From assembly GCA_900544445.1 (NCBI GenBank), contig UQVK01000008.1, positions 10,697 through 74,696 of the forward strand: DNA of 64,000 bases, given 5' to 3'. The notes under the pieces were generated by a model. It saw only the letters and a program-made list of their open reading frames with translations, was not told the DNA's origin and made no database searches. The first letter of the stretch is position 1; the number at the start of each line of letters is the position of its first letter. The position numbers and the translations under genes are program-made. This DNA comes from an uncultured Lachnospiraceae bacterium (GTDB lineage: Bacteria > Bacillota > Clostridia > Lachnospirales > Lachnospiraceae). Positions 7,285 to 16,343 of this stretch are shown here, piece after piece.

Positions 7285-8325
7285 ATGGAGCAGTACGAGA
7301 AACAGATTGAACTGGACGCAGCCCATACCCTGAATGTGTTCGGTGATTATGATAAGCATTTGAAAAGAATTGAGAAGATCCTGCAGGTGACGATCGTTGA
7401 CCGGAACGGTTCTGTCCGGATCCGGGGGCTGAAACGGCATGTGGAGCAGGCTGCAGATGTTCTGCAGCGGCTGCAGGAGCTGTCAGAAAGGGGAAACCTC
7501 ATTCAGGAACAGAATGTGGAATATGCGATAGAGATGAGCATGGAAGACAATACGGACGCACTTTTGGAAATCGACGGAGATCTGATCTGCCACACCGTGA
7601 GCGGAAAGCCCATCAAGCCCAAGACGCTGGGACAGAAGCAGTATGTGGACGCCATACGGGACAACATGATCGTGTTCGGCATGGGCCCCGCTGGAACGGG
7701 AAAAACCTATCTCGCCATGGCGATGGCGATTACAGCCTTTAAAAACAACGAGGTGGAACGGATCATCCTGACCCGTCCCGCCATAGAGGCCGGAGAGAAG
7801 CTGGGCTTTCTTCCCGGCGATCTGCAGAGCAAGGTGGATCCTTACCTCCGTCCCCTTTATGATGCGCTCTATCAGATCATGGGCGCGGAGAGCTTTGCGA
7901 AAAACATGGAAAAGGGCCTGATCGAGGTGGCACCGCTTGCATACATGCGTGGGCGAACGCTGGACAACGCCTATATCATTCTGGATGAGGCGCAAAACAC
8001 TACGCCGGCACAGATGAAGATGTTTCTGACCAGAATCGGATTCGGTTCCAAGGTGATCATCACGGGAGACGCCTCCCAGAAGGATCTGATGCCGGGGACC
8101 CGGTCCGGCCTTGACGTGGCGGTGAAGGTGCTTCAGAAAATTGAGGGCATCGCCTTCTGTACCCTGACCAGCAGGGATGTGGTAAGACATCCGCTGGTGC
8201 AGAAGATTGTGAAGGCATATGAGAACTACGAAAGAAGAGAGGCCGCATTCCATTCCGAAAGGCAGGAGCCGGAGGGAAGGATGCGGTTTGCCGGGAGGAA
8301 ACGGCAGGGGAGAAACAGCAGATGA
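7285..8325 (+). CDS. phoH: PhoH-family ATPase
   Basis: A 346-residue cytoplasmic P-loop ATPase. The Walker A motif GPAGTGKTYLA is at about residue 134, Walker B is ILDEAQN, and a sensor-like IITGDASQ follows, all typical of PhoH. An N-terminal KH-like part precedes the ATPase core. PhoH is often encoded next to YbeY and is thought to act in RNA processing, possibly as a helicase partner; the role is inferred. The stop overlaps the ybeY start by four bases. Confidence 0.93.
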   Translation: MEQYEKQIELDAAHTLNVFGDYDKHLKRIEKILQVTIVDRNGSVRIRGLKRHVEQAADVLQRLQELSERGNLIQEQNVEYAIEMSMEDNTDALLEIDGDLICHTVSGKPIKPKTLGQKQYVDAIRDNMIVFGMGPAGTGKTYLAMAMAITAFKNNEVERIILTRPAIEAGEKLGFLPGDLQSKVDPYLRPLYDALYQIMGAESFAKNMEKGLIEVAPLAYMRGRTLDNAYIILDEAQNTTPAQMKMFLTRIGFGSKVIITGDASQKDLMPGTRSGLDVAVKVLQKIEGIAFCTLTSRDVVRHPLVQKIVKAYENYERREAAFHSERQEPEGRMRFAGRKRQGRNSR

Positions 8326-8831
8326 CGGTTTTTGTGGAAAATGAGATTCAGACAGAGTTCCCCTTCGATCCGCTGGAAGTGGCATCGCAGGTGGCGGAGG
8401 CGGCTCTGGAAGCGGAGGGCTGTCCTTATGAAACGGAAATTAACGTGCTGATCACGGACGACGAGGGAATCCGGGTATATAACAGAGAATACCGGGGGAT
8501 CGACAGCGCGACGGACGTGCTTTCCTTTCCCAATGTACCCTTTGAGCGTCCGGCGGATTTCTCCGCTGCGGAAGAATCGGAGGCGGACTGCTTCCAGCCC
8601 GACAGCGGCGAACTGATTCTGGGCGACATCATCATTTCCTGTGACAGGGTCAGACAGCAGGCGGAAGCCTATGGTCACAGCCAGAAACGGGAATTTGCCT
8701 TTCTCGTTGCGCACAGCATGCTGCATCTGTGCGGATACGACCACATGGAGCCGCAGGAAGCCGCCGAGATGGAGGACAGGCAGGAAAGGATTCTGCAGGG
8801 GCTGAACATTACAAGACAGATCAGAGATTAA
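8322..8831 (+). CDS. ybeY: Endoribonuclease YbeY / rRNA maturation factor
   Basis: A 169-residue metal-dependent ribonuclease involved in 16S rRNA 3'-end maturation and ribosome quality control. The zinc-binding signature HSMLHLCGYDH is complete (three His), and DSATDVLSFP matches the family. It is slightly longer than usual because of an acidic insertion (roughly residues 75-95, rich in Glu, Ser and Ala). It is translationally coupled to phoH through ATGA. Confidence 0.95.
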   Translation: MTVFVENEIQTEFPFDPLEVASQVAEAALEAEGCPYETEINVLITDDEGIRVYNREYRGIDSATDVLSFPNVPFERPADFSAAEESEADCFQPDSGELILGDIIISCDRVRQQAEAYGHSQKREFAFLVAHSMLHLCGYDHMEPQEAAEMEDRQERILQGLNITRQIRD

Positions 8832-8928
8832 GGACAGGAAAGGTGCTCCTGGCACCGGGAAAGCATACATGAGAGGGAATAGAGGAACAATTCAACAGAA
8901 CAGAAAATCTGAAAAGAGGGAGAGCGGA

Positions 8929-10572
8929 ATGTCCCGCCGGGGAGAACAGCGCGGCGGAAGAATACGCCGGGGAAACGGTCTTCTGACCGGACTCGCCTTT
9001 CTGGCTGGAGCGCTGGCCGTCTGGAAAAGGATTCCGCTGACAAATCGGATCGGGGACAATGGCAACGCCTATTTCGGCATGGCTTATGATACCTGGCTTT
9101 TTTTCTTTCTGTTTTGTGGTTACTCCATGCAGACGGTGGTGGCGCAGATGACGGCGGCAAGGTGTGCGAGGGGCAGGTACCGGAACACGCGCCGGGTCTG
9201 GAATGCGGCGCTTTTGTATGCGGCGGTTCTGGGGATTGCGGGAAGTGTGGTTATGCTACTTTCCGCAGACGTTTTGTCAGCAGGGCTTTTTCGGACAGGT
9301 ATGGCGGCGGTAGTGATCCGCTGTATGGCTCCGGCTGTCTTCATCACTTCCCTTCTGGGCGCTCTTCGCGGTTATTTTCAGGGGATGGGAAGCATGATTC
9401 CAACCGTTTTTTCCCGGTTTGTGGAGGAGCTTGCCGGATTCCTTCTTATGTTTATCCTCGTATCGGGTATGATGGGACACGGGAAAAAAATCGGGGCGCT
9501 TCTGTTTCAGCCGGATTATGAGCAGGCGTTCGGGGCTTCGGGCGCGGCACTCGCTTTTCTGCTCGGAAGCCTGATCTCCCTTCTGCTTCTTGTCGTGCTT
9601 TATTTCCTTTTCCAGGGAAGCTTCCGGCACAGAGAAAGGAAGGATACGGGCAGGGAAACGGAAAGCTACCGCCGGATCGGCCGACTGATCGCCGGAGCGG
9701 CGCTTCCGGTCATCCTGACCGGTTTTGCCATGCAGGGAAGTTTCATTCTGGATCAGATTCTGTTTCTGCAGCTCATGCCTTCCGGTTCGGACACAATCGC
9801 ACAGTGGGGAATCTATACGGGGAAATACCGGCTCCTGTCCGGCGTTCCGGCCATGCTGGCCGCGGCGGCCTGTACCGGACTGATTCCCTCTCTATCCGCT
9901 TCCGTCACGGGAATGAACATGGGGCGGGCGAAGGAAAAGGCCTTTCTCATGCTGAAGCTGTCTCTGGCGGTGTCTCTGCCTCTGGCGGTGTATTTTGCAA
10001 TTACTGCGGATAACCTGGTGCCGGCTCTTTTCACGGCAGGAAATATGGAAACGGCGGCAGGACTTCTGCGGATCGGAAGCGGGGCGATCGTTCTGCAGGC
10101 TCTTGCGATTGCGGTCTCCTGCATCCTGCAGGGACTGGAACGGGAGAAGCTGCTGTTTGGAAGTGCGGGTATTTCTCTGATCGTGCATGTCATTCTGCTT
10201 TATTTGCTGCTTCACAGCCTTGGACTGGGGATCGAAGGAGTGGTTTACGCGGTGACGGGGCTTTATGCGGTATTTGTGATCCTGGGGCTGGTCTGTGTGT
10301 TCCGTACGATCTCCTGGAAGACGGACTGGGGAAGACTGATCGGTATTCCGGTTATTGCCAGCGCGGTCATGGGGCTGATTGTCTACCTCATGAACCGTTT
10401 CCTTGCGGCGGTGATCGATACAGCGCTTCTCAGTCTGCTGTGTTTCGCGGCAGGGCTGATTATCTTTGTTCTGCTGATGCTTTCCATGCATGCCTTCTCT
10501 CAGCGTGAACTGAAGAGTATTCCCGGAGGCGGTCTGTTTCTTGCGCTGGGAAAGATTTTGCGTTTCCTGTAA
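8929..10572 (+). CDS. MOP-superfamily lipid flippase (SpoVB/MurJ-like)
   Basis: A polytopic membrane protein of 547 residues with about 14 hydrophobic segments, beginning with a basic, Arg-rich tail. It belongs to the polysaccharide-exporter/SpoVB branch of the MOP flippases, which move lipid-linked sugar precursors across the membrane. The start at 8929 is preferred over 8869 because GGGAGAG precedes it, and the extra 20 residues are hydrophilic without similarity. The position near sporulation genes suggests a SpoVB-like role in cortex peptidoglycan synthesis, but another exported glycan is possible. Confidence 0.78.
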   Translation: MSRRGEQRGGRIRRGNGLLTGLAFLAGALAVWKRIPLTNRIGDNGNAYFGMAYDTWLFFFLFCGYSMQTVVAQMTAARCARGRYRNTRRVWNAALLYAAVLGIAGSVVMLLSADVLSAGLFRTGMAAVVIRCMAPAVFITSLLGALRGYFQGMGSMIPTVFSRFVEELAGFLLMFILVSGMMGHGKKIGALLFQPDYEQAFGASGAALAFLLGSLISLLLLVVLYFLFQGSFRHRERKDTGRETESYRRIGRLIAGAALPVILTGFAMQGSFILDQILFLQLMPSGSDTIAQWGIYTGKYRLLSGVPAMLAAAACTGLIPSLSASVTGMNMGRAKEKAFLMLKLSLAVSLPLAVYFAITADNLVPALFTAGNMETAAGLLRIGSGAIVLQALAIAVSCILQGLEREKLLFGSAGISLIVHVILLYLLLHSLGLGIEGVVYAVTGLYAVFVILGLVCVFRTISWKTDWGRLIGIPVIASAVMGLIVYLMNRFLAAVIDTALLSLLCFAAGLIIFVLLMLSMHAFSQRELKSIPGGGLFLALGKILRFL

Positions 10573-10652
10573 GGGGATAAGGCTTTTTTGAATAAACTGC
10601 CGGAATAATGCTGATACTTTTGAAAAAGGAACGAAGAAACAGGAGGTTTCTG

Positions 10653-11285
10653 ATGCGTCTTTGGAAGAAAATCAGCATTTATTTCATTTATCCGGCGTGT
10701 ATGCTCGCCCTTGGACTTTTTGCCGGACTCAGCGTTCAGGAATTCTTTTATCCAAACAGGCAGCAGAGCCGGCAGGAGGAAACCGCAGAGAGCCGGGAGA
10801 CGGAAACGAACGTCTCTCTGGAGGCCGCGGGCGGACAGGAGCAGGTGATCACGGCGGATACCCGATATGTGGTGGAACGGTTTGACCTCACCGATTCCAG
10901 CCGGACGGAGGAAGAGGAGCCTCTTCCGGAGCAGTATATCGGAATGAACCGGGAGCAGTTTGTAGACGCCTGTGAGGTCTATGAGGCTTCTCCCTCGCTT
11001 GAGGATCAGAACAGAGGTTTTTTGTCCATGTATGTGGAGCGGTTCTCGGCGGAAGAGGTAGTGGTCCGGAAAAATTATGAGAGCAGCACCAGGCCGGAGG
11101 AATTTTATCTGGCGGTGGAGAATAATTATGTGGTGGTCTATGAGGCCGACAAAAAAACCCGTTTCATGTCCACGGGGATTCCGGTGCAGAGCCTTTCCGA
11201 TGAGCTGGCAGAGGAGCTTTTGAATTTTAAATATGTGGGCAGCGAGGCGGAGCTTTATGATTTTCTGGAATCTTATTCCAGTTAG
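10653..11285 (+). CDS. Membrane-anchored protein with BofC-like C-terminal domain
   Basis: A 210-residue protein with one N-terminal hydrophobic segment (residues about 9-29), an acidic Gln/Glu-rich linker and a folded C-terminus. The last 60 residues (FYLAVENNYVVVYEAD..., then PVQSLSDELAEELLNFKYV and a terminal YDFLESY helix) resemble the C-terminal domain of BofC, the Bacillus intermembrane-space regulator of SigK activation. AGGAGG at 10641-10646 fixes the start. It would face the extracytoplasmic side. The similarity is judged by eye and the name is tentative. Confidence 0.55.
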   Translation: MRLWKKISIYFIYPACMLALGLFAGLSVQEFFYPNRQQSRQEETAESRETETNVSLEAAGGQEQVITADTRYVVERFDLTDSSRTEEEEPLPEQYIGMNREQFVDACEVYEASPSLEDQNRGFLSMYVERFSAEEVVVRKNYESSTRPEEFYLAVENNYVVVYEADKKTRFMSTGIPVQSLSDELAEELLNFKYVGSEAELYDFLESYSS

Positions 11286-11375
11286 CGGAGCGGCCTGATG
11301 GGCGGCAGGTTATGGACGGATATCTGGGCGCCTTGTGTGCCCGGGTGCTGCGGCACTCTGGAAATGAGGAACATG

Positions 11376-12623
11376 ATGAACAGAAGAAAAACGGGGATTA
11401 TCGGAGGCGGGGCTTCCGGCCTGATGGCGGCAGTCGCTGCTGCAGATAACAGGAAGGGAGCGGGGGATGAGGTTGTCATCCTGGAAAAAAAGGAGCGGGT
11501 CGGGAAGAAAATTCTGGTGACAGGTAACGGGAAGTGCAATCTGACCAACCTGTCTTTTTCCATGGAAAAAATCGGGGAATATTATCACGGGGCGCCGGAG
11601 GAAAGGCTGCGCAGCATTTTCTCCCGTTTCTCCCCGGAGGATACTCTGAAGCTTTTTTACAGGATGGGCATGCTGACCACCTCCAGAGAGGGGTATGTTT
11701 ATCCCCTGTCCGGCCAGGCATCCACGGTTCTGGATGCTTTGCGCTTTGAACTGGAACGGCTGCAGGTCAGCATTCTGACGGAATGCCGGATTGTGGGAAT
11801 TAAACCGCGCGGAAAGGGCGGATATCTGGTGCGCACGGAGGACGGAAACCTGCATTTTGACCGGCTGATCCTCGCCTGCGGTTCTCCCGCCGGACAGAAG
11901 GCGGGAGAGGGAATGGACGGATACGCCTATGCGGAAGCACTCGGGCATCGGGTGATCCGGCCCCAGCCGGCCCTCACCGCGCTCCGCTGTGAGGGAGATT
12001 TCTGGAAAAGTCTGGCCGGCGTGCGCTGCGGCGCTTCCGTCAGTCTTTCCATTTCCGGGGAAGAGGACTGTTATCGGGAGGAGGGAGAGCTGCAGCTGAC
12101 GGATTACGGCATTTCCGGCATCCCGGTGTTCCAGCTTTCCCGGCATACTTCCTGCGCGCTGGCCCGGGGAAGGAAGGTCCAGGCCCGGATCGACTTTCTG
12201 CCCTCCCTTTCTGGCAGCCGGAAGGACTATGAAAAAATGACAGAGCAGAGGATTTCCGCCTGCCTTGGACGTTCCATGGAGGTGCTGTTCTGCGGCCTTG
12301 TGAACAAGAAAATCATTCTGACCCTCTTAAAAAGAAACGGGCTCAGGCCACAGGATACGGTGGAGGAAAGGAATCGGGAGGAAATCCGCCGGGTGTTCTC
12401 AGACCTCAGGGATTTCCCGGTGCGCGTAAAATCGGTCAATCCCTTTGGAAGCGCCCAGGTCTGCGTGGGCGGCGTCCCCCTTTCGGAGGTGACGGACCGG
12501 ATGGAGTCCGTGAAGCATCCGGGCCTGTATTTTGCAGGAGAGCTTCTGAACGTGGACGGCCGCTGCGGCGGCTACAATCTGCAGTGGGCCTGGACCTCCG
12601 GCTTTCTTGCGGGGAAAGGGTGA
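11376..12623 (+). CDS. BaiN/HI0933-like FAD-dependent oxidoreductase
   Basis: A 415-residue flavoprotein. The FAD Rossmann motif GIIGGGASGLMAAVAA is at the start; GNGKCNLTN and the C-terminal YFAGELLNVDGRCGGYN motif are diagnostic for the HI0933/BaiN group. Members reduce or oxidise diverse substrates (BaiN acts on bile acid intermediates), so the substrate here is unknown. Several ATG codons are possible (11364, 11373, 11376); 11376 has the best spacing from GAGG at 11366. No transmembrane segments; cytoplasmic. Confidence 0.85.
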   Translation: MNRRKTGIIGGGASGLMAAVAAADNRKGAGDEVVILEKKERVGKKILVTGNGKCNLTNLSFSMEKIGEYYHGAPEERLRSIFSRFSPEDTLKLFYRMGMLTTSREGYVYPLSGQASTVLDALRFELERLQVSILTECRIVGIKPRGKGGYLVRTEDGNLHFDRLILACGSPAGQKAGEGMDGYAYAEALGHRVIRPQPALTALRCEGDFWKSLAGVRCGASVSLSISGEEDCYREEGELQLTDYGISGIPVFQLSRHTSCALARGRKVQARIDFLPSLSGSRKDYEKMTEQRISACLGRSMEVLFCGLVNKKIILTLLKRNGLRPQDTVEERNREEIRRVFSDLRDFPVRVKSVNPFGSAQVCVGGVPLSEVTDRMESVKHPGLYFAGELLNVDGRCGGYNLQWAWTSGFLAGKG

Positions 12624-12631
12624 GAAAAGTC

Positions 12632-12660
12632 TTGTCCCGAAGAGGGGATTGCGATATACT
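12632..12660 (+). promoter_or_regulatory. SigA-type promoter of the second flavoprotein gene
   Basis: TTGTCC (12632-12637) and TATACT (12655-12660) are separated by exactly 17 bases. Transcription would begin near 12667 and produce a leader of about 150 nucleotides containing the hairpins at 12673-12801. Confidence 0.55.
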
Positions 12661-12672
12661 CTACTCATTAAG

Positions 12673-12801
12673 CGTCTGAAGGCAAAAGACGAAGAGCTTG
12701 TGGCTCACAGCCATGATGGGAGATGACTCGAACCTTTGGTTCGAGCTGAAGAATGGCTAAGCCATTCTTGTCCTGAATTTAATGCTGCCGCCTGCGGCGG
12801 C
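12673..12801 (+). repeat. Series of perfect hairpins in a leader region
   Basis: Between the promoter and the ATG at 12819 there are at least four stems: CGTCT...AGACG (12673-12691), CTCGAACC-TTT-GGTTCGAG (12727-12745), AAGAATGGCT-A-AGCCATTCTT (12749-12769) and GCCGCC-TGC-GGCGGC (12787-12801). The last ends 17 bases before the start codon, close to the ribosome-binding site. No known riboswitch consensus was recognised. Confidence 0.6.
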
Positions 12802-12818
12802 GAAAAGAAGAGGAAAAG

Positions 12819-14528
12819 ATGATACAGATCAGACAGTTGAAGCTCATGCCGGGTCACAGTGACCGGGAGCTTACAGAAAAGGCGGCACGCACCCTGCGCA
12901 TCCGGCCGGAGGAAATCGCCTCCCTGCGGGTGGTCAGACAGTCCATAGACGCCAGAAAGAAGCCGGAAATCCGGCTGATCTATACGGTTGATGTGAAGCT
13001 CGTGGGAGCGCGGGAGGAAAAGGTCCTTTTATCCTGCAGGAAGAATCCGGATGTGGGACCTGCGCCCGAGGTGCGCTATCGTTTCCCGGAGCCGGGGAAG
13101 GAGATTCTGGCTGAAAGGCCGCTCATCATCGGGACCGGTCCGGCGGGGCTTTTCTGCGGATATCTGCTTGCAAAGGCGGGATACCGGCCGCTGCTTCTGG
13201 AACGGGGAGAGGACATGGAAAGCCGTACCAGACGGGTGGAGGAGTTCTGGAAAACGGGAGTGCTTTCTGCGGATTCCAACGTGCAGTTCGGAGAGGGAGG
13301 CGCAGGCACCTTTTCCGACGGCAAGCTGAACACGCTGGTGAAGGATAAGGACGGCAGGAATACCGAGGTCCTGAAAATCTTTGTGGAAAACGGCGCGCCG
13401 GAGGAGATCCGGTATGAAAGCAGGCCCCATGTGGGAACGGACGTGCTGTCCCGGGTGGTAAAGCACATGCGGGAGCGGATCCTTTCCTGGGGCGGCGAGG
13501 TGCGCTTTTCTACCAGAGTGACGGAGCTTGTGATCGAAGGCGGCAGGGTGCGCGGCGTGGTCTGTGAAAATGGGGAGCGCATTGACGCCAGAGCCGTGGT
13601 GCTGGCCATCGGACACAGCGCCCGGGATACCTTCGCCATGCTGGAGAAAAAAGGAATTCCCATGGAAGCGAAGTCCTTTGCCGTGGGCTTTCGGGTGGAA
13701 CATCCCCAGGAGCTGATCAACCTGTCCCAGTATGCGCAGCGAAGACCTGAAGCTCTGCCTCCGGCCTCCTATAAGCTCACCGCGAAGACCTCGGAAGGAA
13801 GGGGCGTGTATTCCTTCTGTATGTGTCCGGGCGGATACGTGGTTAACGCTTCCAGCGAGCCCGGACGGCTTGCGGTGAACGGCATGAGCTACAGCGGCAG
13901 GAACGGGAAAAACGCCAACAGCGCGATCATCGTTTCCGTGACGCCGCAGGATTATGGCGCAGGCGGGCCGCTTGCCGGCATTCAGTTTCAGCGCATGCTG
14001 GAGGAGAGGGCCTTTCGGGCGGCCGGCGGCGCGGTACCCGTTCAGAGGTATGCGGACTATGCCGGGACAGAGCGGGAGAACGGGAGCGCGGTGGCAGAGG
14101 CGGATGGCATGGTGAGGGAAAAAAGGGAACGGCATGTTCCGGCTGATTTTGCACCGGCCATTAAGGGCGCATGGAAATTTGCCGATTTACGGGACATTCT
14201 CCCCTCTTCGGTGAGAAAAGCCTTTCTGGAAGGGATGGAAGCCTTTGAACGGATCATACCGGGCTTTGCGGACGATGCGGTCTGCCTTTCCGGGGTGGAG
14301 AGCAGGACCTCCTCTCCGGTGCGGATTCCCAGAGACGAGACCCTGCAGTCTTCTGTGAGGGGACTCTATCCCTGCGGAGAGGGCGCAGGATATGCGGGCG
14401 GGATCACCTCGGCGGCCATGGACGGCATGCGGGTGGCGGAGGCGATTGCCGCCAGATATCAGATTTTTCAAAAGAATGAGCGTAAAACGCTTCTGCGTGG
14501 AGGAAACGATGGAACAGTATCGGAGTAA
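12819..14528 (+). CDS. FAD-dependent dehydrogenase, NAD(P)/FAD oxidoreductase family
   Basis: A 569-residue soluble flavoprotein. The first 85 residues form a small alpha/beta domain rich in basic residues, followed by the dinucleotide motif PLIIGTGPAGLFCGYLLA (about residue 102). VQFGEGGAGTFSDGKLNT and the C-terminal GLYPCGEGAGYAGGITSAA are typical of a widespread but poorly characterised FAD-dehydrogenase family. The start ATG has GAAGAGGAAAAG upstream. Its end overlaps proB by 20 bases. The substrate is unknown. Confidence 0.85.
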   Translation: MIQIRQLKLMPGHSDRELTEKAARTLRIRPEEIASLRVVRQSIDARKKPEIRLIYTVDVKLVGAREEKVLLSCRKNPDVGPAPEVRYRFPEPGKEILAERPLIIGTGPAGLFCGYLLAKAGYRPLLLERGEDMESRTRRVEEFWKTGVLSADSNVQFGEGGAGTFSDGKLNTLVKDKDGRNTEVLKIFVENGAPEEIRYESRPHVGTDVLSRVVKHMRERILSWGGEVRFSTRVTELVIEGGRVRGVVCENGERIDARAVVLAIGHSARDTFAMLEKKGIPMEAKSFAVGFRVEHPQELINLSQYAQRRPEALPPASYKLTAKTSEGRGVYSFCMCPGGYVVNASSEPGRLAVNGMSYSGRNGKNANSAIIVSVTPQDYGAGGPLAGIQFQRMLEERAFRAAGGAVPVQRYADYAGTERENGSAVAEADGMVREKRERHVPADFAPAIKGAWKFADLRDILPSSVRKAFLEGMEAFERIIPGFADDAVCLSGVESRTSSPVRIPRDETLQSSVRGLYPCGEGAGYAGGITSAAMDGMRVAEAIAARYQIFQKNERKTLLRGGNDGTVSE

Positions 14529-15366
14529 ACTAAAAGATAAGAAGAGGATCGTCGTCAAGATCGGCTCGTCCTCCCTGCAGCATCCCCAGACCGGTGAGCT
14601 GGATTACATCAAGCTGGAGGTCCTGGTGCGGGAACTGTGCAATCTCAGGAATCAGGGAAAGGATGTGGTGCTCGTCACCTCCGGCGCCATTGCCCAGGGA
14701 AGAAGGGCCATGCACTTAAGCGATGAGGATTTCAGCCAGAACCGCATCGCCATGAAGCAGGCCTGCGCCGCCATCGGCCAGGCACGGCTGATGATGACCT
14801 ATGAGCGTATTTTCGCGGAGTACAGCCAGGTGACGGCCCAGATCCTTCTGACAAAAAATACGGTGGTGGACAATCTGAACCGCTATAACGCCCATAATAC
14901 CTTTACCCAGCTTCTGAAAATGGGCGTTATCCCCGTAGTCAATGAAAACGATACGGTTGCCACCTATGAGCTGGAGCTGGACAACGATACCCTGTCGGCC
15001 ATTGTGGCGGCTCTGATCGGCGCGGATCTGCTCATTCTGCTTTCCGACATCGACGGACTTTATACCGATGATCCCCGGAAAAATCCGGACGCGAAATTTG
15101 TGGATCTGGTAGAGGAGTTAAACGACTCCCACATGAATATGGCGAAGAACAGCACGGGAAGCAGCGTGGGAACCGGAGGCATGAATACGAAACTGACGGC
15201 GGCCAGGATCGCCACCAGGGCGGGAGCCGATATGCTGATCGCCAACAGCCGGGATGTGCGGATCATCCACAGGCTGATGGACGGGCAGAACCTGGGTACG
15301 CTGTTTGTGGCCCACAGGGACGAGGATTTCGATCTCCCCGGCTTTGTATCAAAGCTGAATCAATAG
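14509..15366 (+). CDS. proB: Glutamate 5-kinase ProB (short form without PUA domain)
   Basis: This 285-residue enzyme phosphorylates L-glutamate to gamma-glutamyl phosphate, the first step of proline synthesis. The amino-acid kinase core is complete (IVVKIGSSSL, LVTSGAIAQGRRAM, NENDTVA, LLSDIDGLYTDDPR, GTGGMNTKLTAA). The C-terminal PUA domain of the longer E. coli-type enzyme is absent. GGAGG at 14499-14503 fixes ATG 14509, inside the end of the previous gene. proA lies two genes downstream in the same direction. Confidence 0.95.
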   Translation: MEQYRSKLKDKKRIVVKIGSSSLQHPQTGELDYIKLEVLVRELCNLRNQGKDVVLVTSGAIAQGRRAMHLSDEDFSQNRIAMKQACAAIGQARLMMTYERIFAEYSQVTAQILLTKNTVVDNLNRYNAHNTFTQLLKMGVIPVVNENDTVATYELELDNDTLSAIVAALIGADLLILLSDIDGLYTDDPRKNPDAKFVDLVEELNDSHMNMAKNSTGSSVGTGGMNTKLTAARIATRAGADMLIANSRDVRIIHRLMDGQNLGTLFVAHRDEDFDLPGFVSKLNQ

Positions 15367-15385
15367 ATAGAAGGAAGGATAGCGC

Positions 15386-15631
15386 ATGAAAAAGCAGGCA
15401 ACCATGGATGAAAAAATCCAGCGGATCAACGAGCTGTACCATAAATCTCAGAAAGAGGGATTGAGCGCGGCGGAAAAGGAAGAGCAGGCCTCTCTCCGGC
15501 AGGATTATATCAACAGCGTCCGGGTCAATCTTCGGGCGCAGCTGAACAACATCAACATTCAGAATGAGGATGGTTCCATTACCAATCTTGGTGAGGAACA
15601 CGCGGCGAAGGGCTCCGGCCATGCCCAGTGA
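15386..15631 (+). CDS. DUF896 (YnzC-like) protein
   Basis: An 81-residue soluble protein of the DUF896 family: two helices (KIQRINELYHKSQKEGLSAA and KEEQASLRQDYINSVRVNLR) and a flexible C-terminus. Family members are small helical hairpins of unknown role; YneB/YnzC are near SOS genes in Bacillus. AAGGAAGGAT precedes the ATG. It overlaps the folate cyclo-ligase start by 11 bases. Confidence 0.88.
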   Translation: MKKQATMDEKIQRINELYHKSQKEGLSAAEKEEQASLRQDYINSVRVNLRAQLNNINIQNEDGSITNLGEEHAAKGSGHAQ

Positions 15632-16328
15632 AAGGAACGCGGAGTGGCAGAACGGACGGCTTTCGCAGGAAAAGCGTGAGGCGCTGAGGCTTCGGAAAAA
15701 AGAGCAGCGCAGGGAAGGGATGAAACGCAGAAGCAGGCTGACCGGAGAGGAAAGGGCTTGGGCGGAAGAGCGAATACGAAATGCACTTTTTGACCTCCCT
15801 CAGTATCAACTCTCCGGACGGCTTCTCATCTATGCTTCTCATGGGGAGGAGGTTTCCACATGGAAGCTGATGGAGGAGGCGCTTGCTGCCGGAAAGCAGG
15901 TCTTCTGTCCCAGGGTCGAGGGAGCGGGAAACATGTCTTTTTACCGGATCAGTGGAAGGGAAGAACTGGTACCCGGCTTTCGGGGAATTCTGGAACCGCC
16001 CGAAGAGGAGGGGCGAAAATACCGGATGCAGCTCTTGACAGAGGAAACAGCAGATCTTGTCGTGATGCCCGGCGCGGCTTTTGACAGAAGCTGCGGAAGG
16101 CTGGGCTATGGGGGCGGATATTATGACCGCTTTCTGCAGACGCTGGAGGAAGCCGGAAGCAGCCGCCTCTGTGCGGGAAAGGCATTCTGGAAGATCGCCA
16201 TAGGTTTTTCCTGCCAGATTCTGGATGCGCTTGTACAGGAGCCGGAGGATATCCGGCCGGATCTGATTGTGACGGAACGGGAGATCATCGGTCTGACGAC
16301 AGGAATGACGGAAACAGCATATTTATGA
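15621..16328 (+). CDS. 5-formyltetrahydrofolate cyclo-ligase
   Basis: A 235-residue enzyme that converts 5-formyl-THF to 5,10-methenyl-THF using ATP. The ending motif LGYGGGYYDRFL and the earlier VMPGAAFDRSCGR are diagnostic. The basic N-terminal helix (LRLRKKEQRREGMKRRSRLTG) matches the nucleotide-binding start of the family and argues for the upstream ATG 15621 rather than 15720, although 15720 has the better Shine-Dalgarno (GGGAAGGG). It sits between the two proline genes, which may reflect operon packing only. Confidence 0.9.
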   Translation: MPSERNAEWQNGRLSQEKREALRLRKKEQRREGMKRRSRLTGEERAWAEERIRNALFDLPQYQLSGRLLIYASHGEEVSTWKLMEEALAAGKQVFCPRVEGAGNMSFYRISGREELVPGFRGILEPPEEEGRKYRMQLLTEETADLVVMPGAAFDRSCGRLGYGGGYYDRFLQTLEEAGSSRLCAGKAFWKIAIGFSCQILDALVQEPEDIRPDLIVTEREIIGLTTGMTETAYL

Positions 16329-16343
16329 AAAAGAAAGGCAGGG

